Assembly: GCA_025345505.1 (NCBI GenBank)
Contig: JANVCC010000030.1
Coordinates: 11,728,166-11,792,165 of the forward strand
Direction of reading: 5' to 3'
Length of the DNA: 64,000 nt
Source of the DNA: Todiramphus chloris collaris
Taxonomy: Eukaryota > Chordata > Aves > Coraciiformes > Alcedinidae
Part shown: one piece after another, positions 13,640 to 24,862 of the stretch
Position numbering within the stretch: position 1 is the stretch's first letter
Layout: every line of letters starts with the position of its first letter
The notes under the pieces: generated by a model
Told to the model about the DNA's origin: nothing
The model's input: only the letters and a program-made list of their open reading frames with translations
The model's database searches: none
Made by a program: the position numbers and the translations under genes

Positions 13640-14240
13640 GCAGGTAGGAACTAATAATGTGCTTCTCTGAAGTGCTGGCCTATCTTTTCCTGTAACCTCT
13701 AAATCCAGGATTTAACCCCAGAGAGCATCAGAATATTGTTGCGATCAGATTTTTGTCAACAGGCCCTGCGCAAATTGAGTTTGGTGGGTTCGTCAAGGTT
13801 ATGTAACAGCAAACATTTGGAAAAATTGGGCACAATGGTCAGCCTTTGCTCTGAAAGGGCACAGGACTAAATGAGCATAAAAATTTAATTGTCCTCTCAC
13901 CCTGAATAAGACTGGGGCTTTCCATATTAGGGTCGGGCTGGCTAGTTGAGCAGCAATTTTTATCTGGCCCCTGGATAAATAGATGCATTCAGCCTTTTCG
14001 GGCCTTCAACCTTCATTAACACAGAAATTAATCACATAAATTAAACATATATATTTTCCTGGAAAAGGTCTTAACAAGCCGCATCCTCTACTGCATGAGA
14101 GAAAAGAATCAGGCATGTGTACATATTTAGCCTGACAATGCCAAGATTTTCAGAATATGTTTAGGTTTCTGTCCTTAATTTTCAAGGAGCAGATTGGCAG
14201 CTGGTGTAAATTGTCTACACTAATCACAGTAGAGTTAGGC
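13640..14240. promoter_or_regulatory. Enhancer-like block with a CArG box
   Basis: Roughly 600 bases without simple repeats, holding several homeodomain-type cores (TTAATTG near 13,887, ATTAA-rich string near 14,020-14,045) and a perfect CArG box at 13,922-13,931. Such motif-dense, repeat-free stretches in otherwise repeat-rich avian DNA are often developmental enhancers. This is inference: no conservation data are available and motif hits of this size occur by chance. Confidence 0.3.
13922..13931. promoter_or_regulatory. CArG box (SRF site)
   Basis: CCATATTAGG matches the CC(A/T)6GG consensus bound by serum response factor, and is the same ten bases as the core of the c-fos serum response element. 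I did not see an adjacent ETS (TCF) site in a clear position. Function depends on the surrounding block being an enhancer. Confidence 0.45.
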
Positions 14241-16639
14241 TAATATATACCATGCGGGAGTTGATTTGCAGTTTGCTTGAGGCTCTCAAATTCACATTCC
14301 CAACTGTTTTCTTTTTTAAACTTTATTGGTACTTTGCTGGGTTTCAGTTGCTTTCAGTGGAGGTATATGGGTGTGTGATTGGAATAACCAAGCAAAGAAC
14401 TGGTCCTTTAGATCTTATGAGGACAAGTGTACTCCTGTACTTCAGTAGTGAAATGTAATGCACGTAAGATACCAAATTTGTGATGCATAATGACATTTTA
14501 CATTTATGTGGTCTCTTTCATTCCACGTAATCCCATGGAGATTTACAAGTAGCTTAATGGCAGCAAACTGTGTCTGATTTTTGAAACAAATTATTTCTGC
14601 CACTGGAGCAGTTGGTCAGTAACATCAAGTGATGTTAAACAGCAGAATAGTTACTGATAACCTGGGTGCTTACTGGAGTTGCAGGGGGAGTTGTTCTTCT
14701 TAGCCGCCCGCTGTAAATGACAGTGTGTTATATGATAATGTTGACCGTAAGCCATTAAAATATGGCAGGATTTGCTTAAAAGCAAATGCTTTGTATTTAA
14801 GGTTTATTTTTTTTTCATATTTAAAATATGAAATTACAGAGTAAAAGGAAGTGATAAAGCCTTCATCACTCAGAGCCATGGGAATGTATCCGCGTGTTCA
14901 CACATGCTCCATAGTTACTGAAAGTGTGATTCTCATTTTACCAATTAATCCAACAGTTGGATAGGTTTAGAGGACAGCTTAGTCCTAGCCCAGTGTCTTG
15001 ATTTCCAAGTAATTATAAAGAAGAATGCGCTGCATCATACCTGTCTTTTATTTATGTGTCAGTGACAAGTACAGTAATTCAAAGTGCAATTATATGTGTG
15101 TGACACAGAACTCCTTTAAATAACTTAAGTGCCTCTTGTGAAAGATGTGTATGGAATTTGTTGGGTCTGTATTAGGCACCTAGGTCTGCTGGGACACACA
15201 CTGATGCCCAATTTAACTTTAGTCTGTGGAAGTTAATTGTTTCATTTTATGGCTACCAAACCCTACCAGCTCTTCCTTGGCCGTCTCCTTGCTCTCATCC
15301 CCCTTGTTTGCTCTGTCATGTGTAGTCTGATGCCAGCTGCTGATGAGCTGGGGACCAAAGGGGACTCGGGGAGCTCTGGTGCTGTGAGGCTCCCCCTGTT
15401 TTACCAAGCAGGAGATGTGGAACAGTCCTCTGAAACGTCTCCAGCACTGGGGTGAATTTCACACCCTGTCTGCATTTCCGAAATCTGGCGTTCAACTTCA
15501 GAAGAGCTGGCAGCTTTCTGCCTTAAACTGGATGGGAATTAGACATCTTTACCTATGGAAAAAATGGTCAAGGTTTTAAAATACCTTATGTGATGAATGA
15601 GAATGGAATGTTAGGGGAAAAAAAAAAAAAATCCTTACTTTTGCATGTGCACTTGTGTATGTGAGTGGGTAGTTGGGAGTTTCCTGGCGAATCCAGTTTT
15701 GGGGAACAAAAGGGTATGTTTTTGGCATTTTAGCTGGCTTTCTGGAAGCCTCTGTCCAGTTTTGAATTTTGCAAAGCTGGAGAGAGGAGAGAGGCAAGGA
15801 AGCAGAAAGATAAGGGGCACTGTGGAAACCCAGGGAACTTGTTTCTGGCACACTGCTCTTTCCCTTCCTTCTTCCTGCTTCTCCTTTTTTTCTGGAAGAC
15901 TTTGTCATTTCAAAAAGGAGGGAGATTAACAAAAGCACTGTATCTATGGGGAAAAAAAAAAAAAAAAAAAAAAAAAGAAATATTTCACCCCCCCCTCCCC
16001 CCCGTTAAATTGTTTCCCATAGAATTTTTCAATTGTGCAAGCACAGCACTTCTGATTAGAAAACTATCATGGGAGACAATTTCTCAGCTCTGTTTTTATT
16101 ATCCACCAGTGTAGTTCACACTGACATGTGTAGCCATTGTGGTCACTTTTAATATGATTAAGTCTTTTTCTTTGAGGTGTTTTGGCTAAAATGTAGCAGT
16201 TTTGAGCTGTTGAAAAATATGTTCAGGTGGCTAGAATTATATGCCTCCATTTCCACTGTAAAGCCTGATTCTGCATGACTAGTTCTCCAAAATACTTGCC
16301 CCAAGTTCTCAAAAGCATTCCCATTCTCATTTTGTGAGCTTCAGGCTGTGCCATTCCAAGTCTTGTCTTTAATGACATGCTGCATCTGCAGTGCAGTGTG
16401 ATTTGAGTGAATTAAAGGATATAAAATGAAGGACTACAGGTTTGAGGAAACTTTTTTTTTTTTTTAATAAAAAGGCTTCTGAACATTAAAAAATACTATA
16501 GGATAAAAATACACACTCAAAGAAACGCTAGTACTGATTTACAAGTTAGAGTACACAGAGGCATTTCACTGCTCCTGTGTTAGACATGGGAACAAATTCA
16601 GACCTCTAAGAGACTTTGAGGAAGTAATTTTGGAATTCA
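14241..16639. other. Unique DNA with simple repeats
   Basis: Holds a run of 25 A at 15,952-15,976 followed by an interrupted C tract at 15,988-16,003, two small AT-rich palindromes at 14,771-14,786 and 14,813-14,833, and a T-run near 16,449-16,464. Opposite-strand frames around 15,576-15,938 overlap each other and are not gene-like. Confidence 0.5.
15952..16003 (+). repeat. Poly(A) run followed by C tract
   Basis: Twenty-five consecutive A, then a short spacer, then a C tract broken once by T. I see no LINE or SINE body ending in this A-run, so it looks like simple-sequence growth and not the tail of an insertion. Confidence 0.7.
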
Positions 16640-16910
16640 TATGTTGCTGTTTGATACTATTATTGTCAGGCTGATTTATCGCACCTCGGAGGTTATTACG
16701 TATTATAACAGTAGATTATATTTCATTAACTTAGACTACTAATCATAGCATTAGTATTTTTGTGTTGTTAATACGAGTTTTGCTACTGGAATATTAAATA
16801 TGAGCAGGGAGTATAAACTGAAAATTAGTATTAGAAAATGTTCGAGAAAATATTTAATTAGCAGAATGAGACTTTTCAAACATAAAATATTTCGTATTAT
16901 TTTTTACTAC
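16640..16910. other. Possible conserved non-coding block
   Basis: AT-rich but complex, with an unusual number of retained CpG for this window (in TATCGCACC, CCTCGGAGG, TTACGTATT, AATACGAG, TTCGAG, TTTCGTA) and homeodomain-type cores such as TAATTAG near 16,857. CpG retention in AT-rich DNA suggests constraint or lack of methylation. Inference only. Confidence 0.25.
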
Positions 16911-19324
16911 TATACTGCCACCTCCACTTACCTTTTTTTTGTTTAAGCTTATTAGTGGTAGGACCCATCCTTTGAATTTAACTGTAAGAATCTTAAATAG
17001 TAATTACTTTGATTAAAACTAATTAAAGTAAGTTTGTTATTAAGTGTTAATTTTGCTTCTTGGTACATTGTGCTTGCCAAAATCCGTCTGTCAAGTGAGT
17101 TGGTTTAGAAGGTTTTTTTTCTCTCCCTTGAGAAGAACAGGATGAAGGGAGTGTTATCAGTGCAGCAATATATTGTGGCTCAGAAGTGTGAGTTGGGGAA
17201 GTGAAGGTTGCCATCTCTCAGACCTAAAGGATTTCAAAGGCTGCAAGCTTAACAGAAACTCTTTTAATTTCATGCCACCCATCTTGTTTTCATGGTGACC
17301 CATGAAAATTGACACAAGACAGTGGTATGCCAGCGTTTCTTAAAGGAAAAGCAGTTTATTACTAGAGCTTTGAGAACTTTGAAAAAAGCCATGGGTGCAA
17401 GCTTTATTTCTCCCTTTCAGCCAGCAGAAAGTTTCCCAGGTTTATCATCTGTTTTAAAGTGGAGAAAGATCTGTTCAGTGCAGAATGCACTGAAAGATGG
17501 CTGGACCCAAAGCGTTCACTGCCTTGTTTTGGGCTAGTTCATGCCCTGGCTGGGCTCAGTACCAGTAGAAATATTTTTGCATTTGTATCATCTGTGCTTT
17601 TCCCCTGCCTGCTATAGTTCCTCCCTTAGGTTTACCTACTCAAATTAAAACAAGCAGTATGGGCTGGCAGATACACAGTATTGTGGAGCTGGGCTGGTTT
17701 TTGGTAGCTTGCGAATACTGAAGTACAGAGGTGAGAGCATGCAAACTGGCCCAGGACTGCAGCTATTGGAAACCAAACAGCCTCACCCCCTCTTATTCCC
17801 CATGCCAGCCCTGGGTCACTGACTTATGCTGTGCTCTCCCCGTGTCAGGCTTTCTTTAATTCACTCAAGTTTTTTTGGGGAAAAGAAGGTCTCTAAGCTT
17901 CTGGCTGATGGGAAATAGAGATAGATGGAAGGAAACAGTAACAGCTTTACACCACACCCATACATCACACCTCCCTTTTTTAGGCTCTTACCAGGTTTTC
18001 TTGTGTATATTACTGCAAAGACATGAAGGCAGACCCTCAAACTAGAAGTGCTGTTGGGACTTAATGCTGGCTAGGGTGCAGCTCATCCTGGATGGAAAAC
18101 AACGTGGGCTGTGATGTTGTGAGCACGCTGCTGTGCAAATCCATATTAATGGTTTGCTAGACTGGTGCTGTTAGCCAAGCACAGAAGTCTCCAGTGGAAA
18201 CAAGTTCACGGGTCTCTATCCTGGAGGCAGTGGGCACTCTGAACTGAGGGATGGATTTTTCTAGTGGCTTACAACATTGCAAGGTGACAAGCAGTCCTTA
18301 TAGTGCTGAATGCCCTCACTTTCTCCACCCCATCTGCAGTAATAGAGGGTGCTCAGGAGCACTCTGCACTGCAAAGGTTTGAGTCTGTCATCTCTTCTGG
18401 TGTTTTCAGAAAGAAAAAATCACCATTGAGAGTCTCCAAAAGCCTCTAGTTTTTAATGATCTGTCTGTACCTTTTCCATTGTGTTCTGCTGGAAAAGACA
18501 TTTAATTTATTTTAAAAGATCTGGGGTGTTCAGTGAGCCCAGTTGGCACATTTCTTGTGACATATCTAGCATTCCCAGCAAGGGCAACTTCTTAGCATGG
18601 CAGGCTACAGAACAATGCAGCTTTTTTTCTTTGCCCCTCTTTCTCCCAAGGAATACAAGTCTTCCAGAGAAGAGAGCATCTCTCATTATATAAAAAATGT
18701 GTGTGCCTGGTTATGTGTATCATATAGGTGGGAAATAAGAACTTCAATAAAAATGAGCCATTCTAGACCTGGGAGCTCTGAGTGATGACAAAACTGATTG
18801 TCCTCATAGCTGAAAATGCATGAAGGAAACAAGTGTTTTAAGGGGAAAATGACAGTGTTCAATTTAATCCGTAGAGAAATTGAAGTTTTAACTCTTTAGG
18901 GGTAGGAGATGGCTTGTTGTGAGGTGTGTGAACTAGGCTTTTATGCAGTGGAGCCCTCCTCCTGGGCACAAGTTTGTTAGTGCTGCTGCAATAGAAGTAA
19001 TAACAAAATCTTCTTTGTCTCAAGTTGGTATCTACAAATTCTCAGAGGGAGAAACAAAACAACACAACACAAAACCCTCAACAGTCCAACATGTCAAACC
19101 CTTGCAAACCCTTGCTATTTTCACATGTGAAAATCCCCTGAGAGAAATATTGTGTATCGCTACTGTAGATAGAGTACATGTACTCAAGAACAAAGAGGGC
19201 TTAAGAAGAAGACATGGTGAATATATAATAACTCTGAATAAATACGGTAAGTCCTCTCTTGTTTCTTTGCAAGTGCTTTTCAAGAAGTGAATAATAGTAA
19301 AGCTCTCCAAGTCACTTAAGGTCT
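16911..19324. other. Unique non-coding DNA
   Basis: Somewhat higher GC between about 17,500 and 18,400 but no exon-like structure. A perfect 18-bp palindrome lies at 19,117-19,134. The frame at 18,943-19,290 (115 codons) has no recognisable domain and a random composition. No repeat recognised until 19,325. Confidence 0.5.
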
Positions 19325-19435
19325 GAGCCTGCAAATATCTACTCATATGAGTACTTCTTACTCATGTAAGTAGTCCCATTGAAGTCTGTAAACCTGCTCA
19401 TGTGAGTAAGGCTAAACAAGTTCAGGGTCTAAAAC
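19325..19435 (+). repeat. Old amniote repeat, palindrome-rich type
   Basis: The segment carries the recurring phrases ACTCATATGAGTA, TACTCATGTAAGTAGTCCC and CCCATTGAAGTC. These match, from memory, a very common old repeat of reptiles and birds built around a near-palindrome of the form '...TGCAAA...ACTCATGTGAGTAGTCCCATTGA...'. It behaves like a non-autonomous DNA transposon. I cannot give a library name. A 14-bp perfect palindrome sits at 19,340-19,353. Confidence 0.5.
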
Positions 19436-19484
19436 ACTATGGGGGAGACAAAAGCATATACAAGTACAGCCCTAAGACTCTTCA

Positions 19485-19800
19485 GACATGGAGCAGCAAA
19501 AGATTTATCTGAGGCTTCCAATGTAAAGCCTTGTAAATTAGTAGGAAGATCTAAAAAATCAGGCCGCTGCTGCATTGGGAAGCAATGGAGCTCTCTTAAT
19601 ATGGGGATATAGGGGTAATGTGATGGAAAGACTTAGATGCAGCATGTAGTCTAGCAGTTGTATTCTGTACTCCTCACAATCAGAGCAGTAGCTGGAAGTC
19701 TAGCGAGCAAATAATTATAGTAATCAAGTCATGATGAAACAAAGGAGAGGCTATTATTCTAGCAACTGGCCAAGGGAACAAAAGTTTGGCTGGCTGGATT
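19485..19800 (+). repeat. Old vertebrate interspersed repeat, family uncertain
   Basis: The order of motifs 'AAGCAATGGAGCTCTCT', 'GGTAATGTGATGGAAAG', 'GCAGTTGTATTCTGTA' and 'TAATTATAGTAATCAAGT' follows a layout I know from a widespread vertebrate repeat ('...gccaatggag...gtgatgtg...gcagcattctg...ttgcagtaatcaag...'). This copy is diverged. No open frame. I do not trust myself to name the family. Confidence 0.5.
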
Positions 19801-21430
19801 CCTGAAGGAGAGCAGGATTTACTACATAATGTGGGATATAAACTTTGATGCATTTCAATTTTTTTACAGACTCGCTTGCTTTTACCTTTTAAATAAACTT
19901 TGACCAGAATAAACTTATAATTGACTATCAGTTTAGCTGATTAAAATTTGGACAGCAATAAATGGAAATCTGCTGAAAGTCAGGACTTGCTTGTCTTCTA
20001 TACGTGCCAATATAAAAATGATCTATCATGAAATCCTTTTCCCTGTGTTCAGTCCAGTGAAGCAAGGAATACTGTTCTTCCCATTCTAAAGCTAGAACTC
20101 TAGAAGTAGCAAAATCTCCCCTCACAGGCTTTTTGGGGTGGCCCAACTCTGATTCTGTGTTCGCGTTCTGGAGCTGAGAGCAAGTTGAAGTGTGACCGTG
20201 TGCACGTTGCAGGCACAGGGACTGCAAAATAGCTGGACTTGAAATCCCTTCATTTGGTGGGATCCAGTCCTGTACCTCAAATACTGATGAAGCCACCTAG
20301 CAGAGATACTTCTTGCAAAAATGACTGTATCCACACTGCTTCCGGGAACCCCAGTAAGTTTTCTTGCCTGATTTGTGATGCTGTAGACTGGGCCATTTGG
20401 ACTTTGATTTTTGCCATTTTAAAGCCAGTGATATTCATATGAACTTAATGGAGTTTCTACCAGTGCAAAACCTGTCCTCTACTCTTTCAACTTTTCAGAG
20501 ATTTCACCTTTGTGCTTTTTTTTTTTATTTTTTATTTTTATTTTATTTTTTTTTCCTCTCTCCCTGTCAAAGAAAAAATAAAGAAACATTTAAGGGGGGA
20601 AAATACAGATAAGAAAGCCTGTGAAGAAATACTATTTCTAAGTAATGTACTTTTTTCGATGACAGCTTAGTATTTTTGTTAAACGGCACCACTTTCAGCT
20701 TTCAAAAAGGTTTAGCCAACAGTGCTCACACTGCTTTCGACAAGGTAAACCTTGCCCACCCGTTATAACCTTTAGGTCATTCCAATCATGTTATTTCTCC
20801 CATAATGCCAGAAGTAATGGAGTAGGCAGGAAGTGAAAGTAGAAGTTATACAGCACTGCTCTCCTGCCTTTTGTTTGCTTGTCTATAACTACCTTAAACT
20901 ACTTCCTTCTCATCATTATAACAATGGGATGAAATGGTTCTTTATAAATGGCCATGAAGTAAAGGCAGGCTGCAAAGGCTTCTGTAACCTATTATTATGA
21001 CCTTTCTCTCATCAGTAATTGTTTAGCAATTTGTACCTGAAAAATCCAAGCTGTCTGTAATGTGCCACACAAGGTGTGGTGAAAGGGCTTTGGAGACAGC
21101 TAGAATAATTATTAAATACCAATGTGGTATAAGGCAGCAAGTCCAAGAAGCACGAAAAGGCATTGGAAGATTGAATAACAAACTCATCTTCAAATGCATT
21201 AGGCTTTGACTTGTTTTGCTGAAATAAATGCATGTGATTTAAGACAGAGTCTGCTGATACTGTGCTTAGATTCACTTCATTAATAAAAAACCAAAACAGA
21301 CCCAGTGTAATTCTTCCGTAGGTATCTGTAGGCAGAAAGCATACTCCATAAAAACTCTTGGTATCTTGCAGAAGTAGGAGGAAGATAGGAGTCCTGAAAT
21401 ACCCTCATACTTCACCCATAAGCTACAGGG
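19801..21430. other. Unique non-coding DNA
   Basis: Contains a T/A low-complexity tract near 20,517-20,566. Between about 20,690 and 20,850 the sequence is complex and may be constrained, but there is no strong motif. Frames of up to 122 codons have no protein-like composition. Confidence 0.5.
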
Positions 21431-21779
21431 TCTGTTGTAAACACCATTTCAGTGTCCGAACCCACCTATTTGTTTAGAATAAAGCTGTAAGCAGCCTGAC
21501 CTTTTCCAGACTTCTCCAACTGATCTCTGGGGGCAGAAGCTTTATAGGTATTTTTTCAGTAACTTTTGAACACGGTAACTAATAGAGTTGTCCTTGTGAC
21601 TAGTGATGACTCAGAGCCAGGCACAGTAGGCATGGATAAGTGTAATGCAAGATGAATGTCAGTAAGTGTTTGTGGGCTGTGAACGCTGCTGCGTCTCCAG
21701 TAGCACAGTGATTGCAGGAAGGTGTTTTGCTTATGTTGTGGAACGGAAAAGTAGAACTTCTGAAGTGTCCAGTGTTTGC

Positions 21780-22080
21780 CTTGAGCTGGATCATTTGAGG
21801 TATTTTGTTCAACTATTTCTTGTCCCAAGTCTGACCACCCACTATTTTGTGTGGTTTGTCTATTGCTGGCCCTTTTCCCGAACCCGTTAGTGTTTGCTTG
21901 GCGAGTGCCAAAGCTTTCATTCTTCCTCCCCTGAATGGCTCCAAATTTGCATCTCATGCAAACAGCCCAGCTGCTAGAGTCACACTCACAGTAAATGGCT
22001 GACACACTATTTATACACACTTCTTTTTGAGTAGCAACTTTCTCCTTGGCTACGTAGAGAAAATAATATTGTTTGAATTT
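21780..22080. promoter_or_regulatory. Enhancer-like block with inverted octamers
   Basis: A repeat-free stretch carrying two octamer-type POU sites in inverted orientation (21,945-21,963), an E-box CAGCTG directly downstream near 21,969, and retained CpG around 21,880-21,905. The combination resembles neural or other developmental enhancers. This is inferred from motifs only. Confidence 0.3.
21945..21963. promoter_or_regulatory. Inverted pair of POU octamer sites
   Basis: ATTTGCAT is followed by CTC and then ATGCAAAC, so two POU-family octamer sites face each other with a 3-base gap; the 7-bp arms TTTGCAT/ATGCAAA are perfectly complementary. Paired, inverted octamers are known to support POU (Oct) dimers. 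Whether it is bound is unknown. Confidence 0.4.
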
Positions 22081-22089
22081 ATTTTTCAC

Positions 22090-22140
22090 ACTTTTGGGTT
22101 TGGTGTTTTTTTTTGTTTTGTTTGTTTGGGTTTTATTATT
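22090..22140 (+). repeat. T/G-rich simple sequence
   Basis: Runs of T interrupted by single G or GGG. This low-complexity run accounts for the lysine/asparagine-rich middle of the long minus-strand frame. Confidence 0.7.
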
Positions 22141-22467
22141 CTTCCTCCAAAAATATTTTGATTCCCCCCCTCTCCAGTTTTCTGCCTTTGGCAACAGCCG
22201 ATATTGGCTTATCTCTTTAGTTAGGCTTTTCTCATGATTTTGAACACAGTCAGTCTGGGTGGTTAACGAGGGACATGGGTGCAAAGCAACAGCCGTGGCG
22301 ATGGGCAGAGTAAGTGGCTGCAGAGCAGGCGGGCTTGCAGCGACCTGCCGTGTGTGCCCTCTCCTGGCTGGAAGCAGCCAGCTCAGGCCAGCAGGCCATG
22401 CTCCCAGTGCTGCTGGCTGCTCCAGCAGGTCAAGTAGCAAGAGATAATATAGGGATTTACGCAGCAA

Positions 22468-23467
22468 ACAAGACGAGGCTCTTCCTCTGTAACCTCAGCT
22501 ATTGTCACTGCACTCTCCTTAGTAATGCTCCAGACTTCCTGCCCTCCGGGCACGTCTTTTCCAACCTGCTTCCTTGAGCTCTGGTCCTCTAAGTTTGGCA
22601 GGAAGCTGCTAGGACATCTAATGGGGTGGACTGGTTCTCCTCAGCATTAGGCCATCAGTTAATGAGATCATGCCTCCGTGTGGGTACTGACATCCTCCCT
22701 TCAGAGCAGAACTGTACTGTTGCAGAGACTGTGAAGATTTGGGAAAGGAGGTTCTGGGATCCAGCTTATCCCTCCCAAACTGAGATCACTGCAGTTTGCT
22801 AAGATGTGGACTCGCCACCTGCTCTGTATGCCTTATTCCCAGGGGTTTTGCAGAAGAACTTCATGAGTCCTCATGTGGCCTTTTCAAGATTGCTTCCTCT
22901 TCTTCCTCTTCTGGGATGAAAAGTCTTTCAGGCCTTGTTCAAATCCTGGCTACAGTGTGGTCACATGCATCAGCATCAGTAAAAGGTCTGTCACTCTGAT
23001 TTACTGTTTGCATTACGGTGACTGTCAGTTCTCAGGGTTCTGGGCGCAGCAGAAACACAGAATGAGAAGGTTGGTCCTTACCTCAAAGCTCCATGCTGTT
23101 ATACCTGGCTGGGCAGGTTTGACACTTGCCCCGCAATTAGCTTGCACACAGGAATCATCCTGTGTGTTTTGCTATATCCTAAGAAAGGAGGAGTGGCTTC
23201 ATGATTGCACTTGTTTGGCATTATCAGATTTCAAGGACATTAGTCAAATTTAGTGCCGTGCCAGCTTGGTCCTGCCATGCGGAGCTGATGTGAAGTGTGC
23301 ACTGGAGTTTATTGTCCTCTGGACCTCAAGATGAGATGCCAGATCTACTGTTGTCAGGCCCCTATGTAAGGACATGATAGCCTCAGTGCTCTAGAGGCAG
23401 CTGCATTTTACTGTCACAGTTGCTATGATGTTTGTATAGTATTTCTGTAATTCTTTGGAGAAAAAAC
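22468..23467. other. Unique DNA, moderately GC-richer
   Basis: No repeat recognised and no gene-like frame; the 126-codon forward frame at 22,873-23,253 begins with an ordinary ATG but has no domain or splice context. I see nothing else here. Confidence 0.5.
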
Positions 23468-23574
23468 CCTCAGTGTTATCTCTGTAAAGTAGGATGTTAT
23501 GTACTGCCATTTAACCTAGCCTGCCCAACGTTGCATTACGTTTGGTAAGGAAGGAGCTAAATAAATGCATAAGC
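23468..23574 (+). repeat. MIR/L2-like SINE 3' portion
   Basis: The segment aligns by eye to the 3' half of a MIR-type element: 'TATCTCTGTAAAGTAGGATG' stands where the consensus has 'tcatctgtaaaatggggat', and the end 'AGGAGCTAAATAAATGCATAA' parallels the L2-type tail 'aggcgctatataaatgcaaa'. Strongly diverged, so an ancient insertion. Orientation +. Confidence 0.5.
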
Positions 23575-24315
23575 TGTAGCAGACAGATGTGCGAGTAAAG
23601 CAAAGCAAATGTTATTTTCTTCTCTCTTCCCCCGGTACTTTATTTAGCAACCTTTTACACTGATTTATTTCTGCTTTTAAATCCAAAAGGAGTGAAGATG
23701 GAGATGGGTTTTCTTATCTTCTGCTAAAGAGAAACTTAGGCCCTTAACCTGCAAGTATTTATTTCTGGGCTTGACTTTAAAATTAAGAATGTTCATTAAC
23801 CTTGTCAAGATCAGAGGATAATTTATCTTTTATATAAGTCCACCAAATCAGTTTTCAATAAGGTAGCACTCTTCTTTCCTGCACAGATGCAGTAACAACC
23901 GTCCATTTAACGTGGCTGCTGTTTGACCTGGTTTAGTTTGTTTCTGATTCGTAAAAAAGTGGTGTAAAAGGTCCCTCCATTAATTTTAAAATTTGTGTAG
24001 GAATTCTGGTGAATTCCTTGAAATGCAGCAGAAAGCTTACTTATTAAGTTAGGCATTATGAGTATCAAATTAAGCTGTCAGCATGTGAAGTGATACAGAG
24101 GAAGATGCGTACAAGTACAAGCACACTCACATGAACACACACAGGCATCTCTTTCCTCTTTGCTGACTGGTAAGTCTTAACAGCAGAACTAGAGGCTGGG
24201 AATTACATTTTAGTAATTCTTTTCTAGTTATGTCAGATTTCTAGCATGCTATTAGCGACATATGTGTCATCCTCACCATCACCCAACATATCATTGCTGT
24301 TTCAAACTGTTACCA

Positions 24316-24353
24316 GAGCTGTTGACACAGAATATTGTGTCTGTCGACAGCTC
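24316..24353. repeat. Imperfect 38-bp inverted repeat
   Basis: GAGCTGTTGA...CACA pairs with TGTGTCTGTCGACAGCTC with one mismatch and a 3-base bulge around an AT-rich loop (GAATAT). It retains a CpG inside GTCGAC. Could be a cruciform-capable site or the end of an old palindromic transposon; no target duplication was seen. Confidence 0.45.
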
Positions 24354-24788
24354 CAATTAGTTGGCGTGTCTGACTACTGACAGCACAGTCTACTTTTGTT
24401 TATGAAGACGGTGTGAGCTGTATCTCACTCTCACAACCTCCAGTGGCAGACAGATGGATAGAACTATATAATCATCAACGGAAGCGGGTGATATTCTGTC
24501 TTCACAAATCATCATGTGGAGCAGAACCAACGGCCTTTTGTCTGCTTTCAGAAATGACTGCAAGATTCCTCCCATCTGTCAAGTTATGAGGATGAATATG
24601 TATAAAATACATCAGATATATATGCGGGGTTTTGTATTGTGGGTTTTGTTTTTTTTTCGTTATATTGGGGGTTGAGGGGGAAGGGGGAAAAACTGCTTCT
24701 TAATTTTCACCAGATGTTAGCTATGAGACATGGAGCAGTAGAGGGAGAAGCACAATCACTTTCTCTCAAATTGAACTTGAGGGTTGGA

Positions 24789-24862
24789 TTTTGTTGTTGT
24801 TGTTGTTTTTGTTTGTTTTTTGTTTGTTTTGTTGTGTTGTTTCTGGTTTTTTGTTTTTTTTT
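24789..24862 (+). repeat. (GTT)n / T-rich microsatellite
   Basis: Starts with six GTT units and passes into irregular TTTG and T runs. Simple-sequence DNA; it yields spurious glutamine/threonine-rich frames on the minus strand. Confidence 0.85.

Larger units (their letters stand above)
21556..22467 (-). other. Long open frame, probably not a gene
   Basis: This is the longest stop-free frame in the window (303 codons) and twice the next. Against a gene: the first codon is TTG, the first ATG is at codon 171 (21,955-21,957), the middle is a lysine/asparagine/threonine-rich stretch encoded by a T/G-rich simple repeat on the + strand, and no domain is recognisable. The first 25 residues are leucine-rich and superficially like a signal peptide, but without an ATG this means little. 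A terminal exon of an unknown transcript remains possible. The + strand overlaps an enhancer-like block. Confidence 0.15.
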
